NCBI GenBank assembly: GCA_002350855.1
Contig: DEFM01000018.1
Location: forward strand, 7,613 to 71,612
Reading direction: 5' to 3'
Source of the DNA: Prevotellaceae bacterium UBA2852
Lineage (GTDB): Bacteria > Bacteroidota > Bacteroidia > Bacteroidales > Bacteroidaceae
DNA: 64,000 nucleotides
Shown piece by piece: positions 52,598 through 60,684 of the stretch (within the stretch, counting starts at the first letter, position 1; the number at the start of each line of letters is the position of its first letter). Position numbers and translations under genes: made by a program. The notes under the pieces were generated by a model. It did not search any database. It worked only from the letters and a program-made list of their open reading frames with translations, and was not told the DNA's origin.

Positions 52598-52603
52598 ATA
52601 ATG

Positions 52604-52643
52604 AGTTTTTGAGTTCGTGAGTTCTTAAGTTTTTGAGTTCTTA
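52604..52643. repeat. 8-bp tandem repeat array upstream of gldK
   Basis: Five units of the AGTTCTTR type (variants AGTTTTTG and AGTTCGTG) lie 6 bases before the gldK start. The far end of the array forms the porP stop codon. Confidence 0.85.
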
Positions 52644-53582
52644 AAGGAATCTTACACTTTTGTGGCGGTTACGACCTTTCTTGAAGAAGTCCAAGTCGGT
52701 CTGATAGCCGACAGTTATTTCGTGCGAACCGTTGATTAGTCCCACGCCCGTAGTGTACATCTGATAGGAGTAGCCGAGACTGACTCCGTGGAAGTTACCG
52801 CCAACCATGAATGTTGCACTGACATCGGGGCTGTAGCCCACACCCGCATAAAAGCTGCGGCCTTCATAGTCGTAGGCAAGACGGCACTGCACATCCTCGC
52901 GCCACGACTGCATGTCAGACATCACCATAAATGACGGCTGTAAAGAAAGAAACGTATTTTTTATCGATATATTGCATCCGCCCATCAAATAATACATTCT
53001 CTTGGTGGCATACTCATTACGCTCACCCAGCTCAATTACAGGCTCTGCGAGGTGGTGCGAACTCAATCCCAGCCAGAGTTTCGGATGATAGTAGTAGAGT
53101 CCGGCAGCCAAATCCAGATGCTGTCCGTTGACCTCGCTCGAAGGCAGGACTGGGTCGTTATCGGTTTCGAATTTCAGCCCGCTCGGATCAATCTTCTCCA
53201 TCAGAATAGCACCCTGTACACCTATAGCCAGACGTCCTTTCTTGCCAATACGCAGATTATAGGCATATTGCAAGGATATCTTCTGAGTACTGAACATACC
53301 GAATTTATCGCTGAGGAGACTAACACCGGCACCGTGGCGCGGGCTGAGGAAGAAAATCGGGAGGTCAGCACCCACATACATAGTGGCAGGCGCATTGTCA
53401 TAGCCTACAAACTGCATGCTGTAAGCCGCAGCGACATTAAGCTTGCCATCGGTGCCAGAAGCAGCCGGGTTATAGTACGACTTCAGCCGCGTGTAGTCAG
53501 TAAACTGCACGTCATTCTGCGCCACAGCCCCTATCGGAAGCAGTGACAGCAGCATCAGGAATATGCGTAAAACCGCTTTCAT
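52641..53582 (-). CDS. porP: PorP/SprF-type T9SS outer-membrane protein
   Basis: A 313-residue outer-membrane beta-barrel of the PorP/SprF family, encoded first in the T9SS core operon. The signal peptide is MKAVLRIFLMLLSLLPIGAVAQ. Family hallmarks are the early NDVQFTDYTRLKSYYNPAASG segment, the VGYDNAPATMYVGADLP and FGMFSTQKISLQYAYNLRIG strands, and the terminal aromatic-rich VGYQTDLDFF. PorP family members connect the secretion machinery to the cell surface or to specific cargo. The gene is divergent from the polysaccharide cluster with 121 bases between them. Confidence 0.92.
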   Translation of the reverse strand: MKAVLRIFLMLLSLLPIGAVAQNDVQFTDYTRLKSYYNPAASGTDGKLNVAAAYSMQFVGYDNAPATMYVGADLPIFFLSPRHGAGVSLLSDKFGMFSTQKISLQYAYNLRIGKKGRLAIGVQGAILMEKIDPSGLKFETDNDPVLPSSEVNGQHLDLAAGLYYYHPKLWLGLSSHHLAEPVIELGERNEYATKRMYYLMGGCNISIKNTFLSLQPSFMVMSDMQSWREDVQCRLAYDYEGRSFYAGVGYSPDVSATFMVGGNFHGVSLGYSYQMYTTGVGLINGSHEITVGYQTDLDFFKKGRNRHKSVRFL

Positions 53583-53644
53583 CTAGTGTAGAATAACGAA
53601 AATCTTTAATTATTATTGTATTTTCTTAAAAAACAGGCTTTTTA

Positions 53645-53676
53645 TTTGTTCCTTTAAAACAAAGTATATACCTTTG
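53645..53676 (+). promoter_or_regulatory. promoter of the exopolysaccharide cluster
   Basis: TTTG (53645-53648), a 20-base spacer, then TACCTTTG (53669-53676) match the Bacteroidetes consensus perfectly, 28 bases before the first gene. The region between the boxes is partly self-complementary (the minus strand offers a near-match TATACTTTG), so the divergent porP operon may use the same segment. Confidence 0.82.
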
Positions 53677-53703
53677 CTTAATTATAGACCTAAATTTGTG
53701 TGA

Positions 53704-55029
53704 ATGAGATTATTATTAATACTATTACTGACGCTTACTTGCAACATATCTAAAGCGCAAGGTAAAGATGAGTCGGCTGCTCTTCTGAGCAGATTTGAAT
53801 CGCGTTTTACAGCGATGGACTCCCTCCTATTCTCATCAGATTCACATACCGCAACCTATTCTGACAGCATTGATATAGATTTTGTCACGACTGAACGTGT
53901 TGAAGCCATCGACCGACTGGTTGATGCAGAGATTTCAGCCATGAAAGCACATACAGGAATTGATTTCAAAGGACAACTTTATGTACGTCCAGGGCACAAT
54001 CTCAGCTACGACCCCGACGATCCGCTTGTAGCATATAACGCAAAAGCACAGGCAGAAATCGAATGGAATATCTTCCAGAGTTCCATTTACAAGCGACAAG
54101 GGAAAATCCGCGAACTGCAGCTGAAAGGCGAGTTGAGCCAGCTTGAACGTGAACGAGACGCTATCGACATGACCCTCGTTCTTCAGAAGAATACAGCACG
54201 TCACACATATTACGGACATCTGCTTGGGCTGCTGCGTCAGCATATAGCAAACACCTCACTTCTCCTGAATGCCCAGACATACCTGTTGTCAAACGGGAAG
54301 ATATCGAGCGACGACCTTCTGAAACTAATCAACGAAAAGGCAGAACTCGAACGTCAGCTCACAGCAATAAGCGCAGACAGCGTGACCATCGAACTGCCAT
54401 GTTCACCGTCAGCCACAATCACCGCTATCGACGCCAAGGCCCTTCTTAATCATATCCACTCACAGCACTACACCATCCGTCAGATGGATCTGAAGATGGA
54501 TTTGCTCGAGACACGTCGCCGCAACATCGATTATCTGCAGACGATGTCCATTGCACCATTTGTGCGATTCTCATACTACAACCGCGAGAATGTACACAAC
54601 ACCTACAATCTGGACGTTGGAGTATCGTTCAAGGTTCCACTTACAGCCGAGACATCAAAGCAGCGAAAAGCCCTTCAAGCCGAGCGAGAGCTGGTGGAAT
54701 ATCAGAAAGGAGTGCAGATAGACCAATTACAACGTGAAATCGAACTCATACTCCGTGAGCACGACGGACTGAACGAAAGCATAAAAGGAGAGTACGAACG
54801 CATGATACAGCTGAAGAATTACATCTCGATGCGTCGTAACAGCTATAAAAACGTTGCCGGCGAATACTCACGTATAGACCGCCTGGCAGAATACAATGCA
54901 TACCTGCAATCATGGGAACGATTGATTAGCTATCAATATCAGCGCGACAACAAACTCATAGATTTGCAAAGCTATATTGTCGATATGCCAATCAACGACT
55001 TCCTCACTTTCACAACAATAAGCAAATAA
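53704..55029 (+). CDS. TolC-like outer-membrane efflux protein of the exopolysaccharide cluster
   Basis: A 441-residue protein with a signal peptide (MRLLLILLLTLTCNISKAQG) and long helices typical of the TolC/OEP fold: the AQAEIEWNIFQSSIYKRQGKIRE and RELQLKGELSQLERERDAID coiled-coil pair, repeated in the second half (ALQAERELVEYQ, YAGEYSR-like helix, YNAYLQSWERLISYQY). Strands such as IAPFVRFSYYN and YNLDVGVSFKVPL fit the membrane barrel. Sequence is divergent from drug-efflux TolC proteins. With an adjacent HlyD-like adaptor and no ABC or RND pump, it is probably the outer-membrane exit for the polymer made by the downstream GT2 enzyme. Confidence 0.82.
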   Translation: MRLLLILLLTLTCNISKAQGKDESAALLSRFESRFTAMDSLLFSSDSHTATYSDSIDIDFVTTERVEAIDRLVDAEISAMKAHTGIDFKGQLYVRPGHNLSYDPDDPLVAYNAKAQAEIEWNIFQSSIYKRQGKIRELQLKGELSQLERERDAIDMTLVLQKNTARHTYYGHLLGLLRQHIANTSLLLNAQTYLLSNGKISSDDLLKLINEKAELERQLTAISADSVTIELPCSPSATITAIDAKALLNHIHSQHYTIRQMDLKMDLLETRRRNIDYLQTMSIAPFVRFSYYNRENVHNTYNLDVGVSFKVPLTAETSKQRKALQAERELVEYQKGVQIDQLQREIELILREHDGLNESIKGEYERMIQLKNYISMRRNSYKNVAGEYSRIDRLAEYNAYLQSWERLISYQYQRDNKLIDLQSYIVDMPINDFLTFTTISK

Positions 55030-55119
55030 TAATCACACACACAATAATCCGAATCATCGGAGGCACAAATAAAACACCTTAAAAAGAATACTAAAACCAA
55101 AAACAACAGAAAGGAATTA

Positions 55120-56403
55120 ATGAGATCATTCAATTTCGACGCCACTAAGGATGAGAATCAAAACTTAGAGAAAATCATAACCGAGCGAAACCGAAAACTC
55201 GTTAAGCAACAGGTTATATTCTCCGTTATTCTCTTCACCCTCATAGCCATTCTTGTGTGGTATTTTGGGCGAAAAGTGGTTTATGCCGAATTCGACGGTT
55301 ACATTCAGACGGATTACGTTAACTTCCGTGCACTCGACGATATATTCCTATTTGAACAGAGGTTTCAAGAAGGAGACATCGTCTTGCCTGGTGACACCCT
55401 GTACTCCTACATGTACCTTGACAATGTGCTGGGACAGGAAAACATTAACTCCGAACCAACCGTAATCACCAGCGACCGCAATATTCGTCTGCAGACGGGA
55501 GTTGCCTACCAGGATGCAAATGTGCTACGTGTACGTATCCGTGAGTTGCAGAAGCAAATTGCACAGGAGGACCACAATATCCAGTTCGGTCTGACTGACA
55601 ACTCACACAAGATGGACCTGCAACGCGAGCTTGCAGAGACGAAAGAAGAATTGAAAGCCGTTCTAAACAAAGTCGGGGTTTACAATTCCATAGGTCAAGA
55701 AACCAAGCACGCAGTAGATCGTTCTGGATATATCTACGGAATACGCGAAGGGCACAATGACGGAGACTTCTTCAAGTCCTTCCGCGAACGTTTTCCAAGT
55801 GCTGTTCGTTATTCTATTGTTCGCGACACGTCTGTCGTCACCAAGATTTGGGCACCGGAACTTCATCCAGTCTTTAAGAAGGAACAGATCGTACAGCTGC
55901 AGACCCTCAACCTCACACATAGCAATATGCGTGTGATGGCATACGTTCCGACTGGAGACATGAAGAAAATCAACAACCACAGCAAGGCTGAGATTATTGT
56001 GAGCGACGACGTCTCATTCACAGCCAGTGTCCAACTGCTCGGAGCACGTACAGAAGATCTGCCTGAAGAACTCCGCAACAGCCTTTCACACACTACAACG
56101 ACCGTCATTGTTGTCTTCCGCCCAGACCCAGATCAGAAACTGCCCTTCTGGTCTGTCGTAGACCGTGTACCGGTAAAGATCCGCATCAAGAATTTCGACA
56201 ACGGCAGCCACGGCGATGAAACCGACTATTGGTACATCCACAACGGTGGTCTTACAGAAGAGACCAAGAAGGTAATAGAACAATACCGCCGCCGAAACAT
56301 CCGGAGGGTATCAGAGCCTATTGACGAGATGATAGTTTCAGAAGAAGTGATTCCTTATATCGAAAAGTCACAGTCTAAGGGTAAAAAGGATAAGAAAGAA
56401 TAA
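55120..56403 (+). CDS. HlyD-like membrane-fusion protein
   Basis: A 427-residue periplasmic adaptor. One N-terminal transmembrane helix (about residues 33-50, VIFSVILFTLIAILVWYFG) is followed by a lipoyl/barrel-sandwich half motif (VYAEFDGYIQTDYVNFRA...FQEGDIVLPGDTLYSY). A coiled-coil hairpin (VLRVRIRELQKQIAQED, MDLQRELAETKEELKAVL) comes next, then the second half motif (HAVDRSGYIYGIREGHNDGDF) and a beta-barrel domain. The tail is Lys/Glu-rich (KGKKDKKE). No PilZ domain, as found in alginate Alg44, is apparent. Its stop overlaps the next start by one base (TAATG), so it is translationally coupled to the zinc-ribbon gene. Confidence 0.85.
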   Translation: MRSFNFDATKDENQNLEKIITERNRKLVKQQVIFSVILFTLIAILVWYFGRKVVYAEFDGYIQTDYVNFRALDDIFLFEQRFQEGDIVLPGDTLYSYMYLDNVLGQENINSEPTVITSDRNIRLQTGVAYQDANVLRVRIRELQKQIAQEDHNIQFGLTDNSHKMDLQRELAETKEELKAVLNKVGVYNSIGQETKHAVDRSGYIYGIREGHNDGDFFKSFRERFPSAVRYSIVRDTSVVTKIWAPELHPVFKKEQIVQLQTLNLTHSNMRVMAYVPTGDMKKINNHSKAEIIVSDDVSFTASVQLLGARTEDLPEELRNSLSHTTTTVIVVFRPDPDQKLPFWSVVDRVPVKIRIKNFDNGSHGDETDYWYIHNGGLTEETKKVIEQYRRRNIRRVSEPIDEMIVSEEVIPYIEKSQSKGKKDKKE

Positions 56404-57824
56404 TGGAAAAGAAAGAAATATATAAAATAGTAACCAACGTCAACGGACGCCGAATCCTTGTAGTTAACCAACTGCTTGACGTTGACCGCACTCCCGAACT
56501 GCATGACGCCGACTTCGATGCCATCTACATCAACATCGCCCACCGTTCCTATGAAGAGAACCGACTTATCGCCCGTTGGACTTCTCCGATGCGAGTGAAC
56601 AAATGTTACTTAAAGCCGCGCTTCGGCACCAGTTCTCTCGAAGAGTTCATGCACTTCGCCGCATATCTTTTCGATGGATTTTGCGCTACACCTTTCGATG
56701 ACAAATTCACCGATTACATAGAGCAGATATACAACAACATCGAGAAATACGGCATCCACAGAGAAATCAGCAACGACCTTCAGACTACGACCAAGTTTCT
56801 TTCCAACATAGTCAAATATGACATCTCGCGTGGACGTATCACATACACAAACTGCACCATACGCGGACTTTCCAGCGGTTACACCGCATCCTATCTCGTA
56901 TGGTACGACAATCAGGAGACACTGCAGCACGATGAACGTATGAAGTTCAACTTAAAGATGGAAGAGCTCGGATTCGCGGAGAAATCAAAATTCATAGAGC
57001 ACATCCATGTGTGTCCAACTTGCGGTCACAGCCACCTCCTGTTTATGGAATGTTGTCCACGATGCAACAGCAGCCATATACACGAGGAATCTATGATTCA
57101 CCACTTCCGTTGTGCCAACGTGTCACCGGAATCAACATACGAATACGACGGAGAGTTACGATGTCCAAAGTGTAAGAAGGCATTGCGCCACATCGGTGTT
57201 GACTACGACCGACCAGCACGTGTGTTCACCTGCTACGAATGTGACAACACGTTCATTGCATCAACGATGAGAGTTGTATGCTCAAACTGCCGCAGCGAAA
57301 CCTCACCGGAGAAACTTATTCCTGTAGATGTGTGGGAATACAAACTCACCCGCGCCGGTCTTCAGGCTTTCGCCACCGACAACGCACTGCTGCAGATTGA
57401 ATCCAAAGACATCTACTCCGGTTACTCTCAATACAGCGAATTCACCAATATCATCAAGACATTCCCAGATATGCCAGGATATATCGGTTATGTGCTTGTT
57501 ATATTCCGTTACGAGTTCAACTACGACGGTGCAAGCGAAAACTACCGGCTCTTCGATGTCATGCGCGCAGTCATTTCAAAGATGGCGACAATCAAAATTA
57601 CAAACCGAGGCGACAACCTCTACCTCATGGTAGTGGCAGAAGCCGACGAGGCAAACGAAGAATACATCAGAGTCAAGCAACTCATTGACCAGATTCTTCT
57701 CGAATACAGGGTCAGCCACCCGGGCTTCTCTTCCAAGATGCTTAAAAGCTATATCTTCGAACATACTGACCGCGCAGACACGTTCATCAAGTCACTTACA
57801 GAAAAAATCATTGACGAAGAGTGA
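56403..57824 (+). CDS. Multi-zinc-ribbon (TackOD1-like) cytoplasmic protein of the exopolysaccharide cluster
   Basis: A 473-residue soluble protein without signal or membrane segment. The central part (about residues 200-310) holds successive zinc-ribbon pairs: CPTCGHSH, CCPRCNSS, CPKCKKALRHIGVDYDRP, CYECDNTF and CSNCRSE. This pattern and the RHIGVDYDRP motif resemble the TackOD1 domain as I remember it, an output domain reported next to polysaccharide genes. The C-terminal part (VLVIFRYEFNYDG..., LFDVMRAVISKM, LYLMVVAEAD) looks like a degenerate GGDEF/cyclase-type fold without an active-site motif. The N-terminus may be receiver-like. I infer a regulator of the synthase. It overlaps the GT2 gene by 4 bases (GTGA). 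Confidence 0.75.
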   Translation: MEKKEIYKIVTNVNGRRILVVNQLLDVDRTPELHDADFDAIYINIAHRSYEENRLIARWTSPMRVNKCYLKPRFGTSSLEEFMHFAAYLFDGFCATPFDDKFTDYIEQIYNNIEKYGIHREISNDLQTTTKFLSNIVKYDISRGRITYTNCTIRGLSSGYTASYLVWYDNQETLQHDERMKFNLKMEELGFAEKSKFIEHIHVCPTCGHSHLLFMECCPRCNSSHIHEESMIHHFRCANVSPESTYEYDGELRCPKCKKALRHIGVDYDRPARVFTCYECDNTFIASTMRVVCSNCRSETSPEKLIPVDVWEYKLTRAGLQAFATDNALLQIESKDIYSGYSQYSEFTNIIKTFPDMPGYIGYVLVIFRYEFNYDGASENYRLFDVMRAVISKMATIKITNRGDNLYLMVVAEADEANEEYIRVKQLIDQILLEYRVSHPGFSSKMLKSYIFEHTDRADTFIKSLTEKIIDEE

Positions 57825-59209
57825 TCCTCGATTATCTCGACATATTCACATCTATTTACGACACTATAACCAATGCCGTAGAATGGTTTGTTCTGCGTGT
57901 CACAGAATTATACAACGACATAGAGATCTGCTTTACCCGCAACTTGAGCATTAGAGCCATTCTACGAACGTATTGGTTCCTCTTCTTCGTAGAGTTTCCA
58001 CGCTACTATCTGCTTGAGTTCATCATCGTCATCTGGTTTAAGCTCAACTACCGCAAACGACGCAGGGAAAAGACTGTAGCACGACAGCTGCTCTTTGCCG
58101 AGAATCCGCTCGTCACGATTCTTGTTCCAGGAAAGAACGAAGGTAAACACATCTATAAACTCACCCAGAGTCTCAAGGACCAGACATACCAGAACTACGA
58201 AATCATAGTAGTAGACGACGGTAGCGACGACGCCACACCACTTATCTGCAGCGATTTGGAGAAACATGGATTCATCGATCGCTATGTACGTCTTTTTGTA
58301 CGTGGTGGAAAGGCGAGTGCAGCCAACGCTGGTCTGCACTTTGCCAAAGGTAAGTACATAATTCACCTTGACGCAGACTCCTCACTCGACCGCGACGCCA
58401 TAGAGAAAATCCTCACTCCGTTCTATCTTGACCCCAGCGTCAAGGCAGTCGGAGGCACAGTTAAGGTTCGCAACAGCAGAGACAGTATCTGTGCATCACT
58501 CCAGGCTCTTGAATATCTTAAGACCATCATGGTAGGACGTATCGTAACAAGCGAGATGGGGATTTACCACATCATATCGGGTGCGTTTGGAGCATTTGAG
58601 ACAGAAGCCCTGAGAAATGTGGGAATGTGGGATATAGGTCCTGGACTTGACGGCGACATCACTCAGAAATTGCGAAAATCAGGTCACAAGGTGGTCTTTG
58701 AGAACGAAGCGGTATGCCTGACGAATGTTCCGACCAAATGGTATGCTCTGTTCAAACAGAGAAAACGTTGGTCGCGTTCTCTCGTACGCTTCCGCATACG
58801 CAAACACCGCGACATACTTCTCCCTGGTCATAACTTCTCCTTGCTCAATTGGTTTTCCAATATGGAGAATATCCTTTACGACTGCATCTTCAATTACCTC
58901 TGGCTGATTTACATTATTGGTCTTTGTTTCAGTTATACCGACAAATTGTTGGAGATATTCCTTGTAGGCTACCTGATTCGAGTCTTCTTTGCCATTATTG
59001 CATTCGGAGTTATCCTGATGATTACGGAACGTCCTCGCGAAGAGCTGCACATAGCCAAGTATCTGCCACTTTCCACATTCTACACAGGCTATTTCCTCCG
59101 TATTACTCGTCTCATTGGCCACACATCGGAGTTCTTCTTCTTCAGTTCATACAAAGACGCATGGAACCCACGCAAGACATCAATCATAGCGCAATTGGAA
59201 CGACAATAA
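57821..59209 (+). CDS. Processive family 2 glycosyltransferase (polysaccharide synthase)
   Basis: Inner-membrane GT2 synthase of 462 residues, starting with GTG inside the preceding stop. Membrane segments lie at about residues 50-72 and, in the C-terminal third, LWLIYIIGLCFSY, IFLVGYLIRVFFAIIAFGVILM and a last helix. The catalytic domain shows VTILVPGKNEG, VVDDGSDDA (about 130-138), HLDADSS (DxD, about 183-189), the GLDGDITQKL acceptor region and KQRKRWSRS, the (Q/R)xxRW motif of processive synthases (about 312-320). It resembles PgaC/cellulose-synthase/Alg8-type enzymes, which polymerise and translocate. The sugar used cannot be told from motifs, but the following gene points to a uronic acid. 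Confidence 0.9.
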   Translation: MILDYLDIFTSIYDTITNAVEWFVLRVTELYNDIEICFTRNLSIRAILRTYWFLFFVEFPRYYLLEFIIVIWFKLNYRKRRREKTVARQLLFAENPLVTILVPGKNEGKHIYKLTQSLKDQTYQNYEIIVVDDGSDDATPLICSDLEKHGFIDRYVRLFVRGGKASAANAGLHFAKGKYIIHLDADSSLDRDAIEKILTPFYLDPSVKAVGGTVKVRNSRDSICASLQALEYLKTIMVGRIVTSEMGIYHIISGAFGAFETEALRNVGMWDIGPGLDGDITQKLRKSGHKVVFENEAVCLTNVPTKWYALFKQRKRWSRSLVRFRIRKHRDILLPGHNFSLLNWFSNMENILYDCIFNYLWLIYIIGLCFSYTDKLLEIFLVGYLIRVFFAIIAFGVILMITERPREELHIAKYLPLSTFYTGYFLRITRLIGHTSEFFFFSSYKDAWNPRKTSIIAQLERQ

Positions 59210-59254
59210 AATATCTCCCAACTATATACGTTAATATAATAATACAAAAACAAA

Positions 59255-59287
59255 CACTAATAAGACACTAATAAGACACTAATAAAA
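59255..59287. repeat. three tandem 11-bp repeats in the leader of the UDP-sugar dehydrogenase gene
   Basis: CACTAATAAGA is repeated three times (last copy with one change), 17 bases upstream of the start codon and downstream of the GT2 stop. The unit is close to one DNA turn and sits where the ribosome binding region would be. Confidence 0.8.
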
Positions 59288-59304
59288 CATTAAGACAAAC
59301 AAAA

Positions 59305-60591
59305 ATGAACAAAACATCTGACATTAAAGTAGGAATGATTGGACTTGGGTATGCCGGATTCCCGATGGCAAGCCTGTTATCACGTAAATTTCCAGTAACC
59401 GGATTCGACCTGTCTGAGGAAAGAGTAAAGGAACTGAATAGCGGTTACGACCGCTGCGGCGACGTTGACAAGAAAGAACTGGAAAACATGCTGAAAAAAG
59501 GCGTAACCTTCACCAACGAGATAGAGAAACTACGCGATTGCAACTTCTATGTAGTTGTGGTGCCCACACCTATTGACGAGAATAATCACCCTGATGTAGA
59601 GTGTATAGTAAGCGCAAGCCGTGAAGTCGGTACTGTAATCTCACGCGGCGACATCGTTGTCTACGAATCCACCGTTCACCCAGGTGCCACTGAGGAAATA
59701 TGCGTCCCTGAAATCGAAGCTGTCTCTGGACTCAAATTCAACGAGGACTTCTTTGTAGGCTATTCCCCAGAACGCATCAACCCGGGCGATAAAGTTCACA
59801 CAGTGGAGAATACAGTCAAGATAACATCCGGCTCCACTCCTGAAGCTGTAGAACTTATTGACAACGTTTATCAGTCAGTACTCGGTCAGCGCAACACTTG
59901 GAAAGCATCAAGCATTAAGGTTGCCGAGGCCGCAAAAGTGGTGGAGAACTCACAACGCGACATCAATATTGCATTCATCAATGAAGTTGCGAAAGTACTT
60001 AACTCCATGAACATTGACACCAACGAAGTGGTTGACGCAATGGACACCAAGTGGAATGCACTCCATTTCCGTCCAGGACTCGTAGGCGGTCACTGTATAA
60101 GCGTTGACCCATACTACCTCATCGAACGTGCAGAGGAACACGGAGTGGATGCAGTTCTTATGAAGACCGGCCGTATGATTAACAACTCTATGGCAGACTA
60201 TGTTGTGAAGCACTGCATCGATTTGCTCGCAGCAAAAGGTAAGCATATTCCATCATCACGCGTGCTCTTGCTGGGCTTTACATTCAAGGAGAACTGTCCT
60301 GACGTCCGCAACACCAAAGTCAACGACATTTACAAGGGATTCAGACAACACACTGACAACGTTGACGTCTTTGATCCATGGGCAGATGCAGCACTCGTAA
60401 AACGTGCATACGGCATCGACCTCTTCACAGAGGCAAACCAAATCAACAGTCAGTATGATGCTGTGGTGCTCTGCGTTGCACATAAGAACATTCTCAATCT
60501 GGATGTAATTCCTCAATGGAAAACTGCTGACGGATTCATATTTGACGTTAAGGGAAAGTTGCCTCGGAATGTAGCAGACTACAGATTGTAA
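59305..60591 (+). CDS. UDP-sugar 6-dehydrogenase (TviB/WbpO-like)
   Basis: NAD-dependent four-electron dehydrogenase that makes a UDP-uronic acid, 428 residues. The Rossmann loop is GMIGLGYAGFPMA (about residues 11-23). Other family segments are VVPTPIDENNHPD, YESTVHPGATEE, FVGYSPERINPGDK, KVAEAAKVVENSQRDINIAF and the catalytic cysteine in GLVGGHCISVDPYY (about 262-268). LLGFTFKENCPDVRNTK follows. The match is markedly better to TviB/WbpO (UDP-GlcNAc or UDP-GalNAc dehydrogenases) than to UDP-glucose dehydrogenase, so the product is probably a UDP-HexNAc uronate. It likely supplies the adjacent synthase, although its 95-base leader allows separate control. Confidence 0.92.
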   Translation: MNKTSDIKVGMIGLGYAGFPMASLLSRKFPVTGFDLSEERVKELNSGYDRCGDVDKKELENMLKKGVTFTNEIEKLRDCNFYVVVVPTPIDENNHPDVECIVSASREVGTVISRGDIVVYESTVHPGATEEICVPEIEAVSGLKFNEDFFVGYSPERINPGDKVHTVENTVKITSGSTPEAVELIDNVYQSVLGQRNTWKASSIKVAEAAKVVENSQRDINIAFINEVAKVLNSMNIDTNEVVDAMDTKWNALHFRPGLVGGHCISVDPYYLIERAEEHGVDAVLMKTGRMINNSMADYVVKHCIDLLAAKGKHIPSSRVLLLGFTFKENCPDVRNTKVNDIYKGFRQHTDNVDVFDPWADAALVKRAYGIDLFTEANQINSQYDAVVLCVAHKNILNLDVIPQWKTADGFIFDVKGKLPRNVADYRL

Positions 60592-60609
60592 TTTTTTTTT
60601 AATTTTTAA

Positions 60610-60642
60610 TTTGTAATTTATAATTAAAAATCCCTATCTTTG
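60610..60642 (+). promoter_or_regulatory. promoter of the small beta-barrel gene
   Basis: TTTG (60610-60613), a 21-base AT-rich spacer and TATCTTTG (60635-60642) match the Bacteroidetes consensus, 43 bases before the start codon. Confidence 0.8.
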
Positions 60643-60684
60643 CACAAAACCATTTATTTATTACTAACTAACACTTTCTAAATT

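Noticed and set aside
53704..56403. TolC-like plus HlyD-like genes as a type I secretion or drug-efflux system
   Set aside because: No ABC ATPase, RND or MFS pump is nearby, while a processive GT2 synthase is translationally linked to the same genes.
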